Shown here piece after piece: positions 1 through 12,555 of a DNA stretch of 64,000 bases (the first letter of the stretch is position 1; each line of letters starts with the position of its first letter). The stretch comes from Utricularia gibba (Eukaryota > Streptophyta > Magnoliopsida > Lamiales > Lentibulariaceae): positions 4,092,001 through 4,156,000 of the forward strand of contig NEEC01000004.1 of NCBI GenBank assembly GCA_002189035.1. Reading direction: 5' to 3'. Under the pieces are notes generated by a model, which was not told the origin of the DNA, made no database searches, and worked only from the letters and a program-made list of their open reading frames with translations. The position numbers and the translations under genes were made by a program.

Positions 1-2047
1 TCAAGAATGAGTGTGTGGATACGGGAAGCTTGCAAAGCTGGAATTTCTGTCATTTGCTCACAGAAACGGAAATCTCCAGTATGTAGCACAGGCTGGTAAA
101 CGTGAAAAGCTGTATCAATGCCAGAAACAAAATGCAAAGGCAAGAATTTGGAAAGCAGCTTTCACTGATTTTTTGACAGACCTTACCGTTAGGAGGCTCA
201 AACAGGATTATGATTGCACCAGGGCAGTGATTTGCATCGAAGCATGTTACATCGACTCCTGCAATGTTAATCTTTTGGTTGAGAGGTAGAACATGTATTC
301 TCTGCATTGGTATCCCGATTTTCAGATTAACTAGCTTCGCTGTGATTGAGGAACAGTACACCATCCCATGGCAGAAGGACTTGGTGAGGCCTTGATAATC
401 TATGGAGCAACAAAACAGTGAATGTTTAGTTACTGTCATTTCTTTGCATGAGTGAGAGTGACGAAGAGGTAATATCCTTAACATCAGAATACGAAACCAT
501 ACACAACCAAATAATGCAATTTCTGAGGTGTAATGGTAACAGACGTACGATCTAGATGAAAGTGAGACAGAAACCAGTGTGAGCAATCTCTTCTCAGATG
601 CTTAAAGGCGTCCTGCAAAAAGAACACATTATACCAGAAAAAAAAAAGGACAAATGGATCAGGTAGATGGAGACTATTGGCAGTCAAAGAGAGTAATTAG
701 ATCATGTTAATCGAAAGTTCACCACTCGAAATGGGGTCCCTGGAATACAACACCACGATGGGACATCCTTCTGCTTGCTGTTCCTTAAACAATCTCCTCT
801 TTGAGATCTCTTATTAGCGGGTTGTGGCTGACTTCTTACAGGATTATTTTTTCACTTGTCACAATGCACCGTTTTTTTGTCTCAAAGTTACAACCTGAAA
901 AGAAATCAGTTATCAGCTTGTTTCCTCCAGATTTTGCTTCACATGACGGTATTTTCGAAACTTCTGTCCTTGTTTCAACTTCTCGGGCGGTATCATTCCT
1001 CAAATCATACATAGCATGGAGAATTTTTTTTCTTGGACCAAGCGCTGTAATACCAAGAGTGCATAAATCCTTCAAAAACAAGTATAACAATAAATTTTTG
1101 TGCTATAGTTCTGATAAAACATAGGAAAAGATGCAGCACAGATACTATTTTTACAGTTCACAACACAGCATTGGAGCCTATATAATTAGCCTGAAGGAGG
1201 CAAACTTTAAACACATAGGAAACATCTGCAAAATGAAGAATCAGGATCTTAAAGTGGTACCCAAAAAAATGACACACATTCAAACCTCTTCAGTGAGCCA
1301 CTGCAATGCAACCATATCAATCTCATGAGTCGTGAAAACTTCTTCATATTTCGAAAGACCCAAATTGCGTAGCCACTCAGCGATCGGGGATGATTCCTTG
1401 ACATCTTCAGCCAAAGGGAAATCCACTACTTGCCCTTGGCAATGCTCCATTTTTTCATCATCATGATGTCTAACCTACAGGATTTAGCCAGTAAAATTTA
1501 GAGCCTAATCCCCTTCCAATTCTCCAATCAATTCCCAAGATTATGCATCAGAAACTCTAATCTCCATTTTCTATATTACGGAAATCGATATTACAACAGT
1601 ACAGATATTTCCACTAGCTGAAACCAAAGCGGAAGATGAAGATAAAACAATGAACCTCAAAACATGCCAAAGAAGAAATTGTAATTTTACAGTGCTTACA
1701 CCATCCAGACCCTCAAGTTTGTCAAGGCACTCATTACTGTGAGCCAGCCTTTCCTCCTCCATTAGACGAGAAATATCAGCCCCGCAAAGCGGACAACAAA
1801 TCAAGATACCGTTTTCACATTCCTGATCGCCCCTTGAATCCCCGTCTCCCATTTGATCCACATTGTCGCACAGCCTGAGCAACTCATCAAGACCTTCATC
1901 GCCTAAATTTTCACCATCCTCCTCTTCTACCCCCTTCACATTGAACACATCCATGGCCGGCTCAATCGAATCCAACCCACAATCCCAATCCGCTTCCCCA
2001 TCATCCGGGACAAAATTCCCCTCTATAGAATGAGTGAATTTCTCCAT
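1..2047 (-). CDS. SNM1: SNM1-type DNA cross-link repair 5' exonuclease, 5' part (runs off left edge)
   Basis: Metallo-beta-lactamase/beta-CASP nuclease of the SNM1/DCLRE1 family, which trims DNA ends in interstrand cross-link and oxidative damage repair in the nucleus. Exons read right to left: 2047..1700, 1474..1286, 1069..840, 783..723, 612..549, 399..182, 92..1. Exon 1 carries a UBZ4-like zinc finger (Cys85, Cys88, His103, Cys107). Exons 2-3 encode a SAM domain (WLRNLGLSKYEEVF, then DLCTLGITALGPRKK). Exons 4-7 begin the nuclease: CCIPGTPFRV, the metal-binding HFHLDHYQGL split by an intron inside the second histidine codon, DANHCPGA and VLHTGDFRF. The start at 2047 is the first ATG in frame; the reading frame upstream has only a TTG. 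The beta-CASP half lies outside the window. The intron between 839 and 784 is only 56 nt, so that junction is the least certain; all other phases agree. Family assignment is secure. Confidence 0.9.
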
Positions 2048-2687
2048 TTTCGGCTTGCGCAATGGTTGCTCTCAGAATGCCCCAAAATGGCGGCAGCCAC
2101 TCAATCAGCGCTTCGAGTTGCAGGAAGCTAAAAATTTGGGTTTTGGCGGGGCTTCGAGATTTCAACCCCAACCCGAAATCCAATCCGATATTGGATTGAT
2201 TATTTATTATATATATTTTTGTATATAAATTTATTGTAATCTATAAAAAATAATGTACGTTTATAAATAAATAAATATTATTCAAAATTAATAATATAAA
2301 CTTATTATTTAAATATCAATAAAGAGATAAATAATTAGGTGATGTTTGATAGTTGATTAAGATTTAAATTATATGATTTAAAATAAAAAACATATTTTAT
2401 AATTTTAGATTTTGGATTTATAATATATTTGATAAATAGATTTAGATGTGTTATACTTTATAATGAAAAATGTTTTTATTGCAATTTTAATGATTGTTTT
2501 AATATTTATTTTGAAATTAAGAAATAAAAAATAAATTGAAAATAAATATACGATTTAATAAAAATATACCATCTTTTCATTTTTCAATAATATGTATATA
2601 CAATTTTAAATTATTAATAAAACCTATATCCAATTACTAAACCCTCCTTGTCTGTCCTCGAATGAATGTAATTCATGCCTCAATCCG
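2048..2687. other. Intergenic: SNM1 upstream DNA and 3' flank of F-box copy 1
   Basis: The first 150 bases are GC-richer and should hold the SNM1 promoter and leader. From about 2190 the DNA is AT-rich. From about 2338 a MITE-like stretch starts (GGTGATGTTTGATAGTTGAT) that recurs in the 3' flanks of the other F-box copies and, inverted, near 42.3-42.45 kb. No gene is visible. Confidence 0.6.
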
Positions 2688-4169
2688 CTATATCAATGAG
2701 AGCTCCTGTATTTCAATGGCGGACGATGCCTTCAAATGAACCCATTCAGGATACCCATCCCAGGGGACGTCATCGGCCTTGGCTTTGATGACAATCAGAC
2801 TCCGCAGCTGAGACGTCGAGATGGCACAAAAAAATCTCACCAGCAACAGGTGATCCGGAGTGAATTTCATTCCCGATATCCTCACGTGGGTCAAGTGTTT
2901 CAACCTGGCTGGAGACCTCAGAGCCTTCATTAGATGATCTTCATCTCTTTTCCTGTAACGCGGATGCCCACTCCAAATGCGCACTGGGCCTTCTTCAAAC
3001 TATCAAATGACAACATTAAGCAAACGATGTTAGACTCTCCGGTGTAACCAGGTTTCATCGGAAAAGTATTCGCTCACATCAATGGAGACTCTCTGGATCA
3101 TTGGGCATCACAGAGTGAAGATGAGGAAGGGCGCGTGACCGGAGCGAATGTCATATCCCAGAGGAACATGCAAATGAAATTCCTTGACATTCCAAAAGTA
3201 GTAGTCTTGGATCCCCAATCTGAGATCTTCTACAAATGCCTGCAAGTGGAGGAAAACAAGAGGTTATAGCGCCTTTGTCGTCATTAACACAGAACCCTGG
3301 AGACAGGCATGGCATACCCCAGTTGTGCGAAAAGGAAACCCTAGCACATATTTCGTGGCAGAGAAGATTCCGAGATCATGTACTAGGGAATGGCGATGCA
3401 TGACGCAGTCACGAAGTGTGTCATCGTCGCTCACCGATGACTCATATAAGAGAAGGGTGGCATCCACTTCATGGGAGAAGTGAAGCCGCTTCACAGAAGG
3501 AGCAATCATACCGACGGCGAAATACCAAAGACCACAATGCTCAAACACTATTTCCGTCAATTCCTACAAACCTCCCCCGTGAAGGTAAAGAGATTGTATA
3601 GCTTGACACCATTTGAGGTTCAAAACTCGTAATGACTTGCAACTACGTAAAATTTCATTGGCCAAATCCTGTACCAGGTGAATGCCCTCGAGCTTCAGCT
3701 CTTGCAAATTAAAAAGTGGGTTGGAGTTCATGGGCGGTAGCACAGGGATGCAGTTCGTCAAAGACAGGCTTCTCAATTTCTTCGAAACGGGGATGATTCC
3801 CAGATGAATGGGGATGGGCTCCTTCGACAGATGCAAGTCCAGACAAATTTCTTCAAAACCAATGCTGACAACTCTTGCTACCCAGGAATGCACAAGCTCC
3901 TCATTCCCTACTGCATTGAAACACAGTTCGAACCTATGAGCACCAACCCCAGAATGACTGAAGATAATATCACTGGCGATCGTCTTCATCAACTCGTCAT
4001 TGCGTAGCCTTGAGCGGAAGGCTTCATCCAAGGAAACATCATGACAGAACTTGTACGCATCCTTGAATCTCTTTGAAAACTTGAAGATTGCGTAGACCTT
4101 GGTTACCGGCAAAAGAGACAGAATTCTTTTGATAACATCATCGGGCATGTCCATAAACTTGCAATCCAT
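2688..4169 (-). pseudogene. F-box/LRR protein gene, copy 1, two nonsense mutations
   Basis: Related to plant F-box/LRR proteins, the substrate receptors of SCF ubiquitin ligases. Predicted exons by alignment to copy 2: 4169..3318, 3239..3078, 2999..2688, with both introns about 80 nt. The F-box lies at the N-terminus (MPDDVIKRILSLLPVTKVYA), followed by degenerate leucine-rich repeats. Exon 1 is broken by TAG at 3566..3564, where copies 3 and 4 have CAG. Exon 2 is broken by TGA at 3110..3108, where the other copies have CGA. Reading frame and splice signals are otherwise kept, and exon 1 is 852 nt as in copy 4, so decay is recent. A truncated protein of about 201 residues with an F-box but no C-terminal part could still be made if transcribed. 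Confidence 0.85.
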
Positions 4170-6480
4170 TATCCCTAAACAGCGAAACTTGATTCCTTCC
4201 CTAATACCTCTACAAGCAACTTTGCACGTTCAGTATATTAAAATGAACTCAATACAAAGTGAATGTACATATTAATAACAAACAATCTTACATTAATATT
4301 TTAAAGTAAAATAATAAAAAATATATAAAATTATAAATCACTAATAATCAATTATATTTAATATTTTTTAATATAATTTATATTTATTATTTACTTGAGG
4401 TTTATTGTGCTCACCCAACTCAAGTAATCCTTTGAACATAGCATAAGAGTATTTCTCATACGATATGGCTTAGATGGTTAAAATAGGTTTTATATTGATT
4501 TGAGTTTCCGTAAAAAAGAAAATAAAAATATTGAAAAGATGCATTCAACTTAGACAACAACATTAGATTGATCTAATATACAAATATTATCTACAATTAC
4601 AAAAAACATAAATTTAAACCAAATCAAACACCAGTTTAACTTGATAGTAAATATTAGAACATTCATTTTTATATTAGAATTTGAAAGTAAAATAATCAAT
4701 TATATAATAAATTACTTATTAGTGATCATTTAAATCTAATCTTTAATTATCGGATTCTGAATTTCAATAAAATAAAAATGAATTTATATTTCATAATTTT
4801 AAAAATATATTTTAAAATAAAAAATATGTTATATTGTAAAAAAATTAATTATTTTGTAATAATGTACATCTAAATGATTAAAACTTATGAAATGCTCAAA
4901 TTATCAAATATTTCAAAATAAGTTAATTAATCTTACCATTAATTAATTTTTTAAAGAAAACAAAGTACAATTAGTACCCTACCTAACCCCTAATGGCATT
5001 AGCTACTTAAAATATATAAATAATAGTTTACATAATACATTTGAACTCGTATACTTCAAAACCTTATAAATGAAAATTTAATGAAGAAATTAAATTAAAA
5101 TGGTACTATTAAAAAAAATATTGAAATATAAGATTAAATAAAATGATTTTATTTTGTTTTTGAGAATAAAAATACTCTAAAAATTGAAAATAAATGTGTG
5201 CATAATATAAAATAAGAATAAAAATATATAGCATGTGTTTATTTCAACACTCTCAAATCAAGTAGCCCAATAACTAACCTTCAAACTATATTTATTTATT
5301 GGTACGAGTAACGTCTCTTCGCTTGGTGTCAATAGTATGGGGTGTGAGCATTTCACATTCCCCTTCAGCTATATTATATACTGAAAAATTAAATATTTAA
5401 TTATGAATTTAAATAAAATTGAATATAAAAAATATTAAAAACGTATTCAATTCCAAAAATCTGATGCTTGTTTTGAAAGTGTAGAATACACTAAATTGAC
5501 TTAATTTTTGAAAACATTGATAAAATAAAAATATATTTTAAAAATAAATTTAAAAAATCATGTTAATTTTGATTGCATCGATCTGAACACTCATATCAAA
5601 TTTTCTAAAATATTATACAATATATAATCAAAATCAAAAATTTGTATGTAATTTGGTCATCAATAATTTTGATTTTTTGATTATGAAATTCTTGGAATTA
5701 CGAATATTGGCCGTGGGTTCTAAGATCCAAAGGTGTAACATATAAATCTAATATTTAAATAAAAACAAATTATGGCTATATGGATTGTCACTTCTCTACA
5801 TCACATTCATCAAAATTCTTGTTTACGGAATCTATAATAATATTTTTAATTTTGATGAAATTTTATATTCCTGTTTTTTTTTTTTTTCAAAATTTCAGTT
5901 ATTTTCATAATCTGAAATTTCCCAAATTTCAAATAATGGACTAAAGATATGGGATCCAATGTTGTATTAAAATTAAGGGTGATAATAGGATTAATATAAC
6001 CGAATTGATAACCGAATGGAACCGAATTAAATCAGTTCGGTTTCGAATTTATCCAATTATGCGATTAAAAACTAAAAGAATCGATTTTTTTTAAAAAAAA
6101 ATTAACAAGAGATGATTATTAAGATTAACTCAGATCTATAACTGAATAAATGTATAAATTAATAATTAAAATTAAATTACAAACAACAATACATAAAATT
6201 TATCAAATTATCTAAAAAAAATAATGAATTTGATAAATAACTAAATTAATTAATAACCGATTTATGTCAAATTTGACTAACCGAACCCGAACCTAATTTT
6301 TGGATTTCGATTCAATTCTATTTGAAACGATTCGATTAATCCTTTCACTCGATTGCTAACCGAATTTTGCTCATTGTTAATCAAGCTGGATGTGTATAGA
6401 ATCCTCAACAGTGGTCGGTGGCATTCTGATATGGAAATGAATCAAAAATCGCAGATTGAGAAACGCACCTACTCAAATAT
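4170..6480. repeat. Array spacer A (upstream DNA of F-box copy 1)
   Basis: About 2.3 kb of AT-rich DNA without a gene. It is a diverged copy of the spacers at 10.1-11.9, 14.1-16.4 and 20.4-22.4 kb. Shared landmarks in the same order are an acc(c)taac-type segment near 4970, a GGGTGTGAGC segment at 5340, a GTGGGATCCAAT-type segment near 5950, an ACCGAA/TTCGGT-rich stretch at 6000-6370, and a GGTGGCATTCTG segment at 6418. In spacers C and D the last landmark is followed by the 3' end of the coiled-coil gene. Here that has been lost and replaced by F-box 3'-flank sequence. The first 100-300 bases would hold the copy 1 promoter. Confidence 0.75.
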
Positions 6481-8115
6481 ATATTATTCAAAATTAATAA
6501 TATAAAATTATACTTTAAATATCGATAAAAATAAATAATTCGGTGATTTTTTATAATTGATTAAGATTTTAATTATATGATTTGAAATACAATATAATTG
6601 ATGATTATAAATTTCAAATATGTTTGATATATTATATTTTAGAATGAAGATATATTTTTTTGTAATTTTAAATGATTGGTTTTATATTTATTTTGTATTT
6701 AATTACTAAAAAAGATAAATTAAAAACAAATTTATTATTTAGTAAAGATATATTATCTTTTCAATTTTCGACAAAAATATTTATGCGATTTTAATTTATT
6801 TTAAATCATTTAAATAATAATTACTATAAATTGCATCAATTACTAGACTCTCCTTGTCCATCCTCGTCTAAGTTAGTCCATAAATGTACTTTCACACCAA
6901 AATATATTGTATTGCCCTCTTCTTACTCACAGATGATAGCTCTTGGATTTCATTGGTAGACGACCCCTTCAAATGAACCCATTCAGGATACCCATCCCAC
7001 TGGACATCATAGGCCTTGGCTTTGATGACAACTAGACTCAGAAGCTGGTACGTTGACATTATACTATATATATATATATATATTATATTTGTATATAAAA
7101 TTTTCAGTAATATATATATAAAATAATGTATGCTTATCAATAACAATATTATTCAAAAAAATTAATAATACAAACTCATCATTTATATATCAATAAAAAG
7201 ATAAATAATGAGGTGATGTTTGATAATTGATTAAGATTTAAATTATATGATTTAAAATAAAATATATTTTATGATTTAAGATTTAAAATATATTTGATAA
7301 ATGTATTTAGTTATGTTATAAGTTATAATATAAAAATGTTTTTATTGTAATTTTAAATGATTGATTTTATATTTATTTTGAAAGTAATTACTAAAAAGAT
7401 AAATTAAAAATAAATACACGATTTAATAAAGATATATCATATCTTCATTTTCGATAAACATATATATGTGATTTTAAATACCTAATCAATCATATATCCA
7501 ATTACTAAACTCTCTTTGTCTTCCCTCCTCCAACGTTGTACATAAATATAATTTCACACTTAAATCAGCTATATCGCCTTCGTCTTCCTCCGAGATGATA
7601 GCTTCTGAATTTCAATGGTGGATGATGCCTTCAAAGATAGGATGTCGACATAGCACAAAAAAAAAACAAAATATATTTGATAAATTGATTTAGTTATGTT
7701 ATATTACATAATACAAAAATGTTTTTATTGTAATTTTAAATAATCGGTTTTATATTTATTTTGAAATTAATTATTAAAAAAGATAAATTATAAATAAATA
7801 CACGATTTAATAAAGAAATACCATCTCTTCATTTTTCAATAAACATATATATACAATTTTAAATACTTAGTCAATCCTATATCTAATTACTAAACTCTTC
7901 TTGTACTGCCTCATCCAACGTTGTCCATAAATGTAATTTCATGCCTAAATCCACTGCATCCCCTTCGTGTTCCTGCTCCGAGATGATAGTTCCTGGATTT
8001 CAATGGTGGACAATGCCTTCAAATGAACCCATTCACGATACCCATGCCAGGGGACGTCATAGGCCTTGGCTTTGATGACAACCAGAATCCGAAGTTAGGA
8101 CGTCGACATGGCACA

Positions 8116-8178
<63 letters not shown>

Positions 8179-8602
8179 TTATAAATAACAATATTATTCA
8201 AAAAAATAATAATACAAACTCATCATTTCTATATCAATAAAAAGATAGATAATTAGATGATGTTTGATAATTGATTAAGATTTAAATTATATGATTTAAA
8301 ATAAAATATATTTTATGATTTAAGATTTAAAATATATTTCATAAATGGATTTAGTTGTGTTATATTACATAATACAAAAAAATTATTGTAATTTTAAATG
8401 ATCGGTTTTAGATTTATTTTGAAATTAATTATTAAAAAAGATAAATTAAAAATAAATATACGATTTAATAAAGATATACCATCTCTTCATTTTTCGATAA
8501 ACATATGTATGCGATTTTAAATAGTTAATAAAACCTATATCCAATTAATAAACTCTCCTTTTTCTTCCTAGTCCAACGTTGTACATAAATATAATTTCAC
8601 AC
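6481..8602 (-). repeat. Serial F-box 3'-end fragments with 3' flanks
   Basis: A ladder of about 0.4-0.7 kb units, each made of F-box 3'-flank DNA plus the end of the last F-box exon, standing before intact copy 2. Gene fragments are at about 6932-7058, 7592-7660 (with an internal deletion) and 7980-8118. Each matches the C-terminal coding part (VIKAKxxDVPWDGYPEWVHLK region) of the four larger copies. Two of the three fragments stop at the same place, the GGCACAAAAAAA tract inside exon 3. None can encode an F-box protein. Confidence 0.8.
8112..8172. repeat. A-run followed by (AT)n microsatellite
   Basis: A run of about 20 A followed by about 20 AT dinucleotides, directly at the broken end of the third F-box fragment. 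It grew out of, or marks, the duplication breakpoint. A shorter (AT)n lies at the end of the first fragment (about 7064-7082). Confidence 0.9.
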
Positions 8603-10117
8603 CTAAATCAGCTGTATCGACTTCGTATTCCTGCTCCGAGATGATAGCTTCTGGATTTCAATGGTGGACGACGCCTTCAAATGAACCCATTCAGGATAGC
8701 CGTCCCAGGGGACGTCATAAGTCTTGGCTTTGATGACAACCAGACTCCGAAGCTTGGAAGTCGACATACCACAAAAAAATCTCACCAGCAGTAGGTGATC
8801 CGGAGTGAACTTCATTCCCGATATCCTCACGTGGGTCAAGTGTTTGAACATAGCTGTAGAATTAATGGCATTCATCACACGATCTTGGTCCCTTTTCCTG
8901 TAACGCGGATACCCAATCCAAATGCGCGATGGGCCTTCTTCAAACTGTCAAATGACAACATCAAACAAGCGATGTTAGACTCTCTGCCATGACCAGGTTT
9001 CATCAGAAAAGTCCTCACTCACATCCATTAAGACTCTCTGTATCATCGGGCATCGCAGAGTAAAGATGAGGAAGGGGGCGTGACCGGAATGAATGCCGCA
9101 TTCCAGAGGAACATGCAAATGAAATTCCTTCACATTCCAAAAGTAGTAGTCTTGGATCCCGAATCTCAGATCCTCTACAAACGCCTGCGAGTGGAGCAAA
9201 ACAGGAGGTTATAAAGCGTTTGTCGTCGTTAACACAGAATCCTAGAGATAGGAATTGCATACCCCAGTTGTGCGAAAGGGTAAGCCCAGCACATATTTCG
9301 TGGCAGCGAAGATTCCGAGATCATGTACCAGGGTATGGCGATGCATGATGCAGTAACGAAGTGTGTCACCGTCGCACACCGACGACTCATGTAGGAGAAG
9401 AGTGGCATCCACATCATGGGAGAAGTGAAGCCGCTTCACAGAAGGAGCAACCATACAAATAGCGAAATGCCAAAAACTACATTGGTCAAACACTATTTCC
9501 GTCAATCCCTTCAAATCTTCCCCATGAAAGTAAAGGGAATGCACGCTGACGCCGCAACATCGTCTGAGGTTCAAAACTCGCAATGACTTGCAACTGTGAA
9601 AAATATTGTCAGCCACATCTTGTACCAGGTGAATGCCCTCAAGTTTCAACTCCTGCAAATTCGCAAGTGGGTTGGAGTTGATGCTCGACAGCACAGGGAT
9701 GCAGTTCGTCAAAGAGAGGCTTCTCAATTTATTGGAAACGGGGATGATTTCAAGATGAAGGAGGATGAGCTCTATCGAATACAAGTCCAGACAAATTTCT
9801 TCGAAACCAAGGCTAGCAACTCTTGCTACCCAGGAATTCACAAGATCCTGATTCCCTCCTCCATCAAAACATAGTTCAAACCTACGAGCACCAACCCCAG
9901 AATGACTGAAGATAATATCACTGGTGATCTTCTCCATCAACTCGTCATTGCAAAGCCTTGAGCGGAAGGCTTCATCCAAGAAAACATCACGACAGAACTT
10001 GAAAGCATCCCCGAATCTCTTTGAAAACTTGGAGATTGCATAGACCTTGGTTACCGGCAAAAGAGACAGAATTCTTCCGATAACATCATCGGGCATGTCC
10101 ATAATCTTGTGATCCAT
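8603..10117 (-). CDS. F-box/LRR protein, copy 2 (intact)
   Basis: Predicted substrate-recognition subunit of an SCF E3 ubiquitin ligase. Three exons: 10117..9263 (855 nt), 9184..9023 (162 nt), 8944..8603 (342 nt); 452 codons, 451 residues, phase 0 at both junctions and two 78-nt introns. The intron 2 donor is GTGAGT and the acceptor TTGACAG. The F-box is at about residues 7-40 (MPDDVIGRILSLLPVTKVYA). The middle holds degenerate leucine-rich repeats (KLRSLSLTNCIPVL, NLQELKLEGIHLV, CKSLRVLNLRRC, VKRLHFS). The C-terminal exon has the conserved VRISGMKFTPDHLLLVRFF. The start at 10117 is the ATG conserved in all four copies; an upstream in-frame ATG at 10162 is not. It is the only copy with no defect that I can see, and sits in a tandem array with the same orientation. 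The target protein is unknown. Confidence 0.85.
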
Positions 10118-12555
10118 TATCCCTAAACAGCAAAACTTGATTCCTTTGAGACAATCAAACAACTTTGCACGTTCAGTATATCAAAATGAGCTCAATACAA
10201 TGCTCCATTTAGTTTATTTATAATATGAAATATTATTAAAACAAATAATTTCATATTAATATATTAAAATAAAATAGTTAATTATATGATAAATTAAAGA
10301 TTATTAAAATTGATTAAATCTAATATTTTTAATATAATTCATATTTATTATGTATTTAAATTCAATATATTTATAACATTCTTTGGATCATTAATTTCAA
10401 AATGATATAAGAGAATTTTGCGTATGATATATTTAAATGTTCAATATAAGTTTCATATTAATCTGAGTTCCAATAAAAAAAAAACAAACAAACAAACAAT
10501 TGCATTGAACTTAGACATAAAACTAAATCAATCTATGACACAAGCATTAACTACAATCACAAAAAACCACAAATTTAAACGGGATGAAAGATTATTTCAA
10601 CTTGAGAGTCAATATTAGAAAAATAATCTCATATTGAAATTTAAAAATAAAATAATCAAATATATCATGAATAACTAGTATTATCTAATCGCTTCATGTG
10701 TACCCGTTAATTCCATTCGATTCTTAATTTCAACAAAAAAAATGAATTTATATTTTATAATTTCAAAATAAAAAATATGTTCTATTGTAAGACGTAATAG
10801 TGTACATTGACATGATTAAAAGTTATGAAATGTTCAAATTATCAAATATTTCAAAATAAGGTAATTAATGTTACGATTAATTAATTTTTATTTTAGGTAC
10901 AATTAGGACCCTACCAACTCCAAAGATATTATGCATTGACTTAATTTTTGAAAATATTAATAAAATAAAATTATATTTTAAAAATAAATTAAAAAAATTA
11001 TGTTAACTTTGATTGCATCGACCCAAACCTCCATATCAAATTTTGTAAAATATTATACCAATATATAGTCAAAATAAAAAATTTATATGTAATTGGTTGT
11101 CAATAATTTTGATTTTTTAATCATGAAATTCTCAGAATTACAAATATTGGCCGCAGGTTCTAAGATCCAAAATTTTAACATATAAATTCAATATTTAAAA
11201 TAAAAAAACAACTACGGGTATCTTGATTGTCACTTCTCTAGATTACATTCATAAAAATTCTCGTTTACAAAACCCTAATAATATTTTAAATTTTGATAAA
11301 ATTTCATATATTTCTGTTTTTTTTTTCAAAATTTTGATTTTTTTAATAATCTGAAATTTTCTGAATTTCAAATATTAAACTAAGGATGTGGGATCCAATG
11401 CTGTATTAAACTTAAGGGTGATTATTAGGATCAATACAATGGAAACGATAACCGAATGGAACAAAATTAAATCAGTTCGATTTCGAATTAATCAAATTAA
11501 TCGATTAAAAACTAAACAATTCGATTTTTTTAAAAAAATTGTTTAACCAGAGGTGATTATTATGATTAACCTAATGGCTTAAATGTATAAGATAATACGA
11601 AAAATTAAATTAAAAATAAAAATACAAAAAAAATATTGAATTATCTAAAAAATGGTTAATACAACAAGTAATTGAATTAACCAATAATCGATTTATGCCG
11701 AATTTCACTACTCAAATCAAACCCAATTTTTCGATTTCGATTCAGTTCTGTTTGAAATGATTCGGTTAATCCATTTTCTCGATTACTAACCGAGTTTTGC
11801 TCACTGCTAATCAAGCTTGATGTGTATAAAATCCTCAACGGTGGTCGGTGGCATTTTGCTATGGAAATGAACCAAAAATTGTAGGCATTGAAACGCATCT
11901 ACGCAAATATATATTATTCAAAATTAAGAATACAAACTTATACTTTAAATATCAATAAAAAGATAAACAATGATATGATGTTTGATAATTGATTAGGATT
12001 TTAACTATATGATTTGAAATAAAATATATGAATATAATAAAAATATACTATCTTTTCAATTTTCAATAAATAAATAAATATATATATATATATATAATTT
12101 TAAATTCTTAATAAAATCTATATCAAATTACTAAATATATATCAAAAAAGAAACATGTTTGGAAGAAACGGAGCACAATTGCAGCGCTAAGCGAGTGATC
12201 CGTGAGACTAGGGCGAAACTGAGCAAAATTGACAAAATCAAGAAAATCAAAGTGCGAAAAAAAAACACACACACACACATCAAGCATTGGGCTTCAGCCA
12301 CGCAGAAGCCCAGTTAGTAAAGGTCCAAGTTCTAATGAAGTGGTTTTTTTTTTTTATTTCATGAAATCCTTTAATATTATTTTTATTTTTAATATTATTA
12401 GGATATATCAATTAATGTCAAATTTATATTCATGTGTTTTTATATATTAATTAATAAATATATACAATTTTAAATTATTAATAAATTCTATATCTAATTA
12501 CTAAACTCTTCTTGTACTGCCTCATCCAACTTTGTCCATAAATGTAATTTCATGC
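10118..12555. repeat. Array spacer B
   Basis: Gene-free, AT-rich. The first 1.8 kb is a spacer copy with the ACCGAA/TTCGGT stretch near 11430-11800 and the GGTGGCATTTTGC segment near 11847. It then passes into F-box 3'-flank sequence (MITE-like start near 11974). Bases 12140-12350 are not shared with the other units; they contain a short (AC)n and a GGGCTTC...GAAGCCC hairpin and look like a small insertion. Confidence 0.7.
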
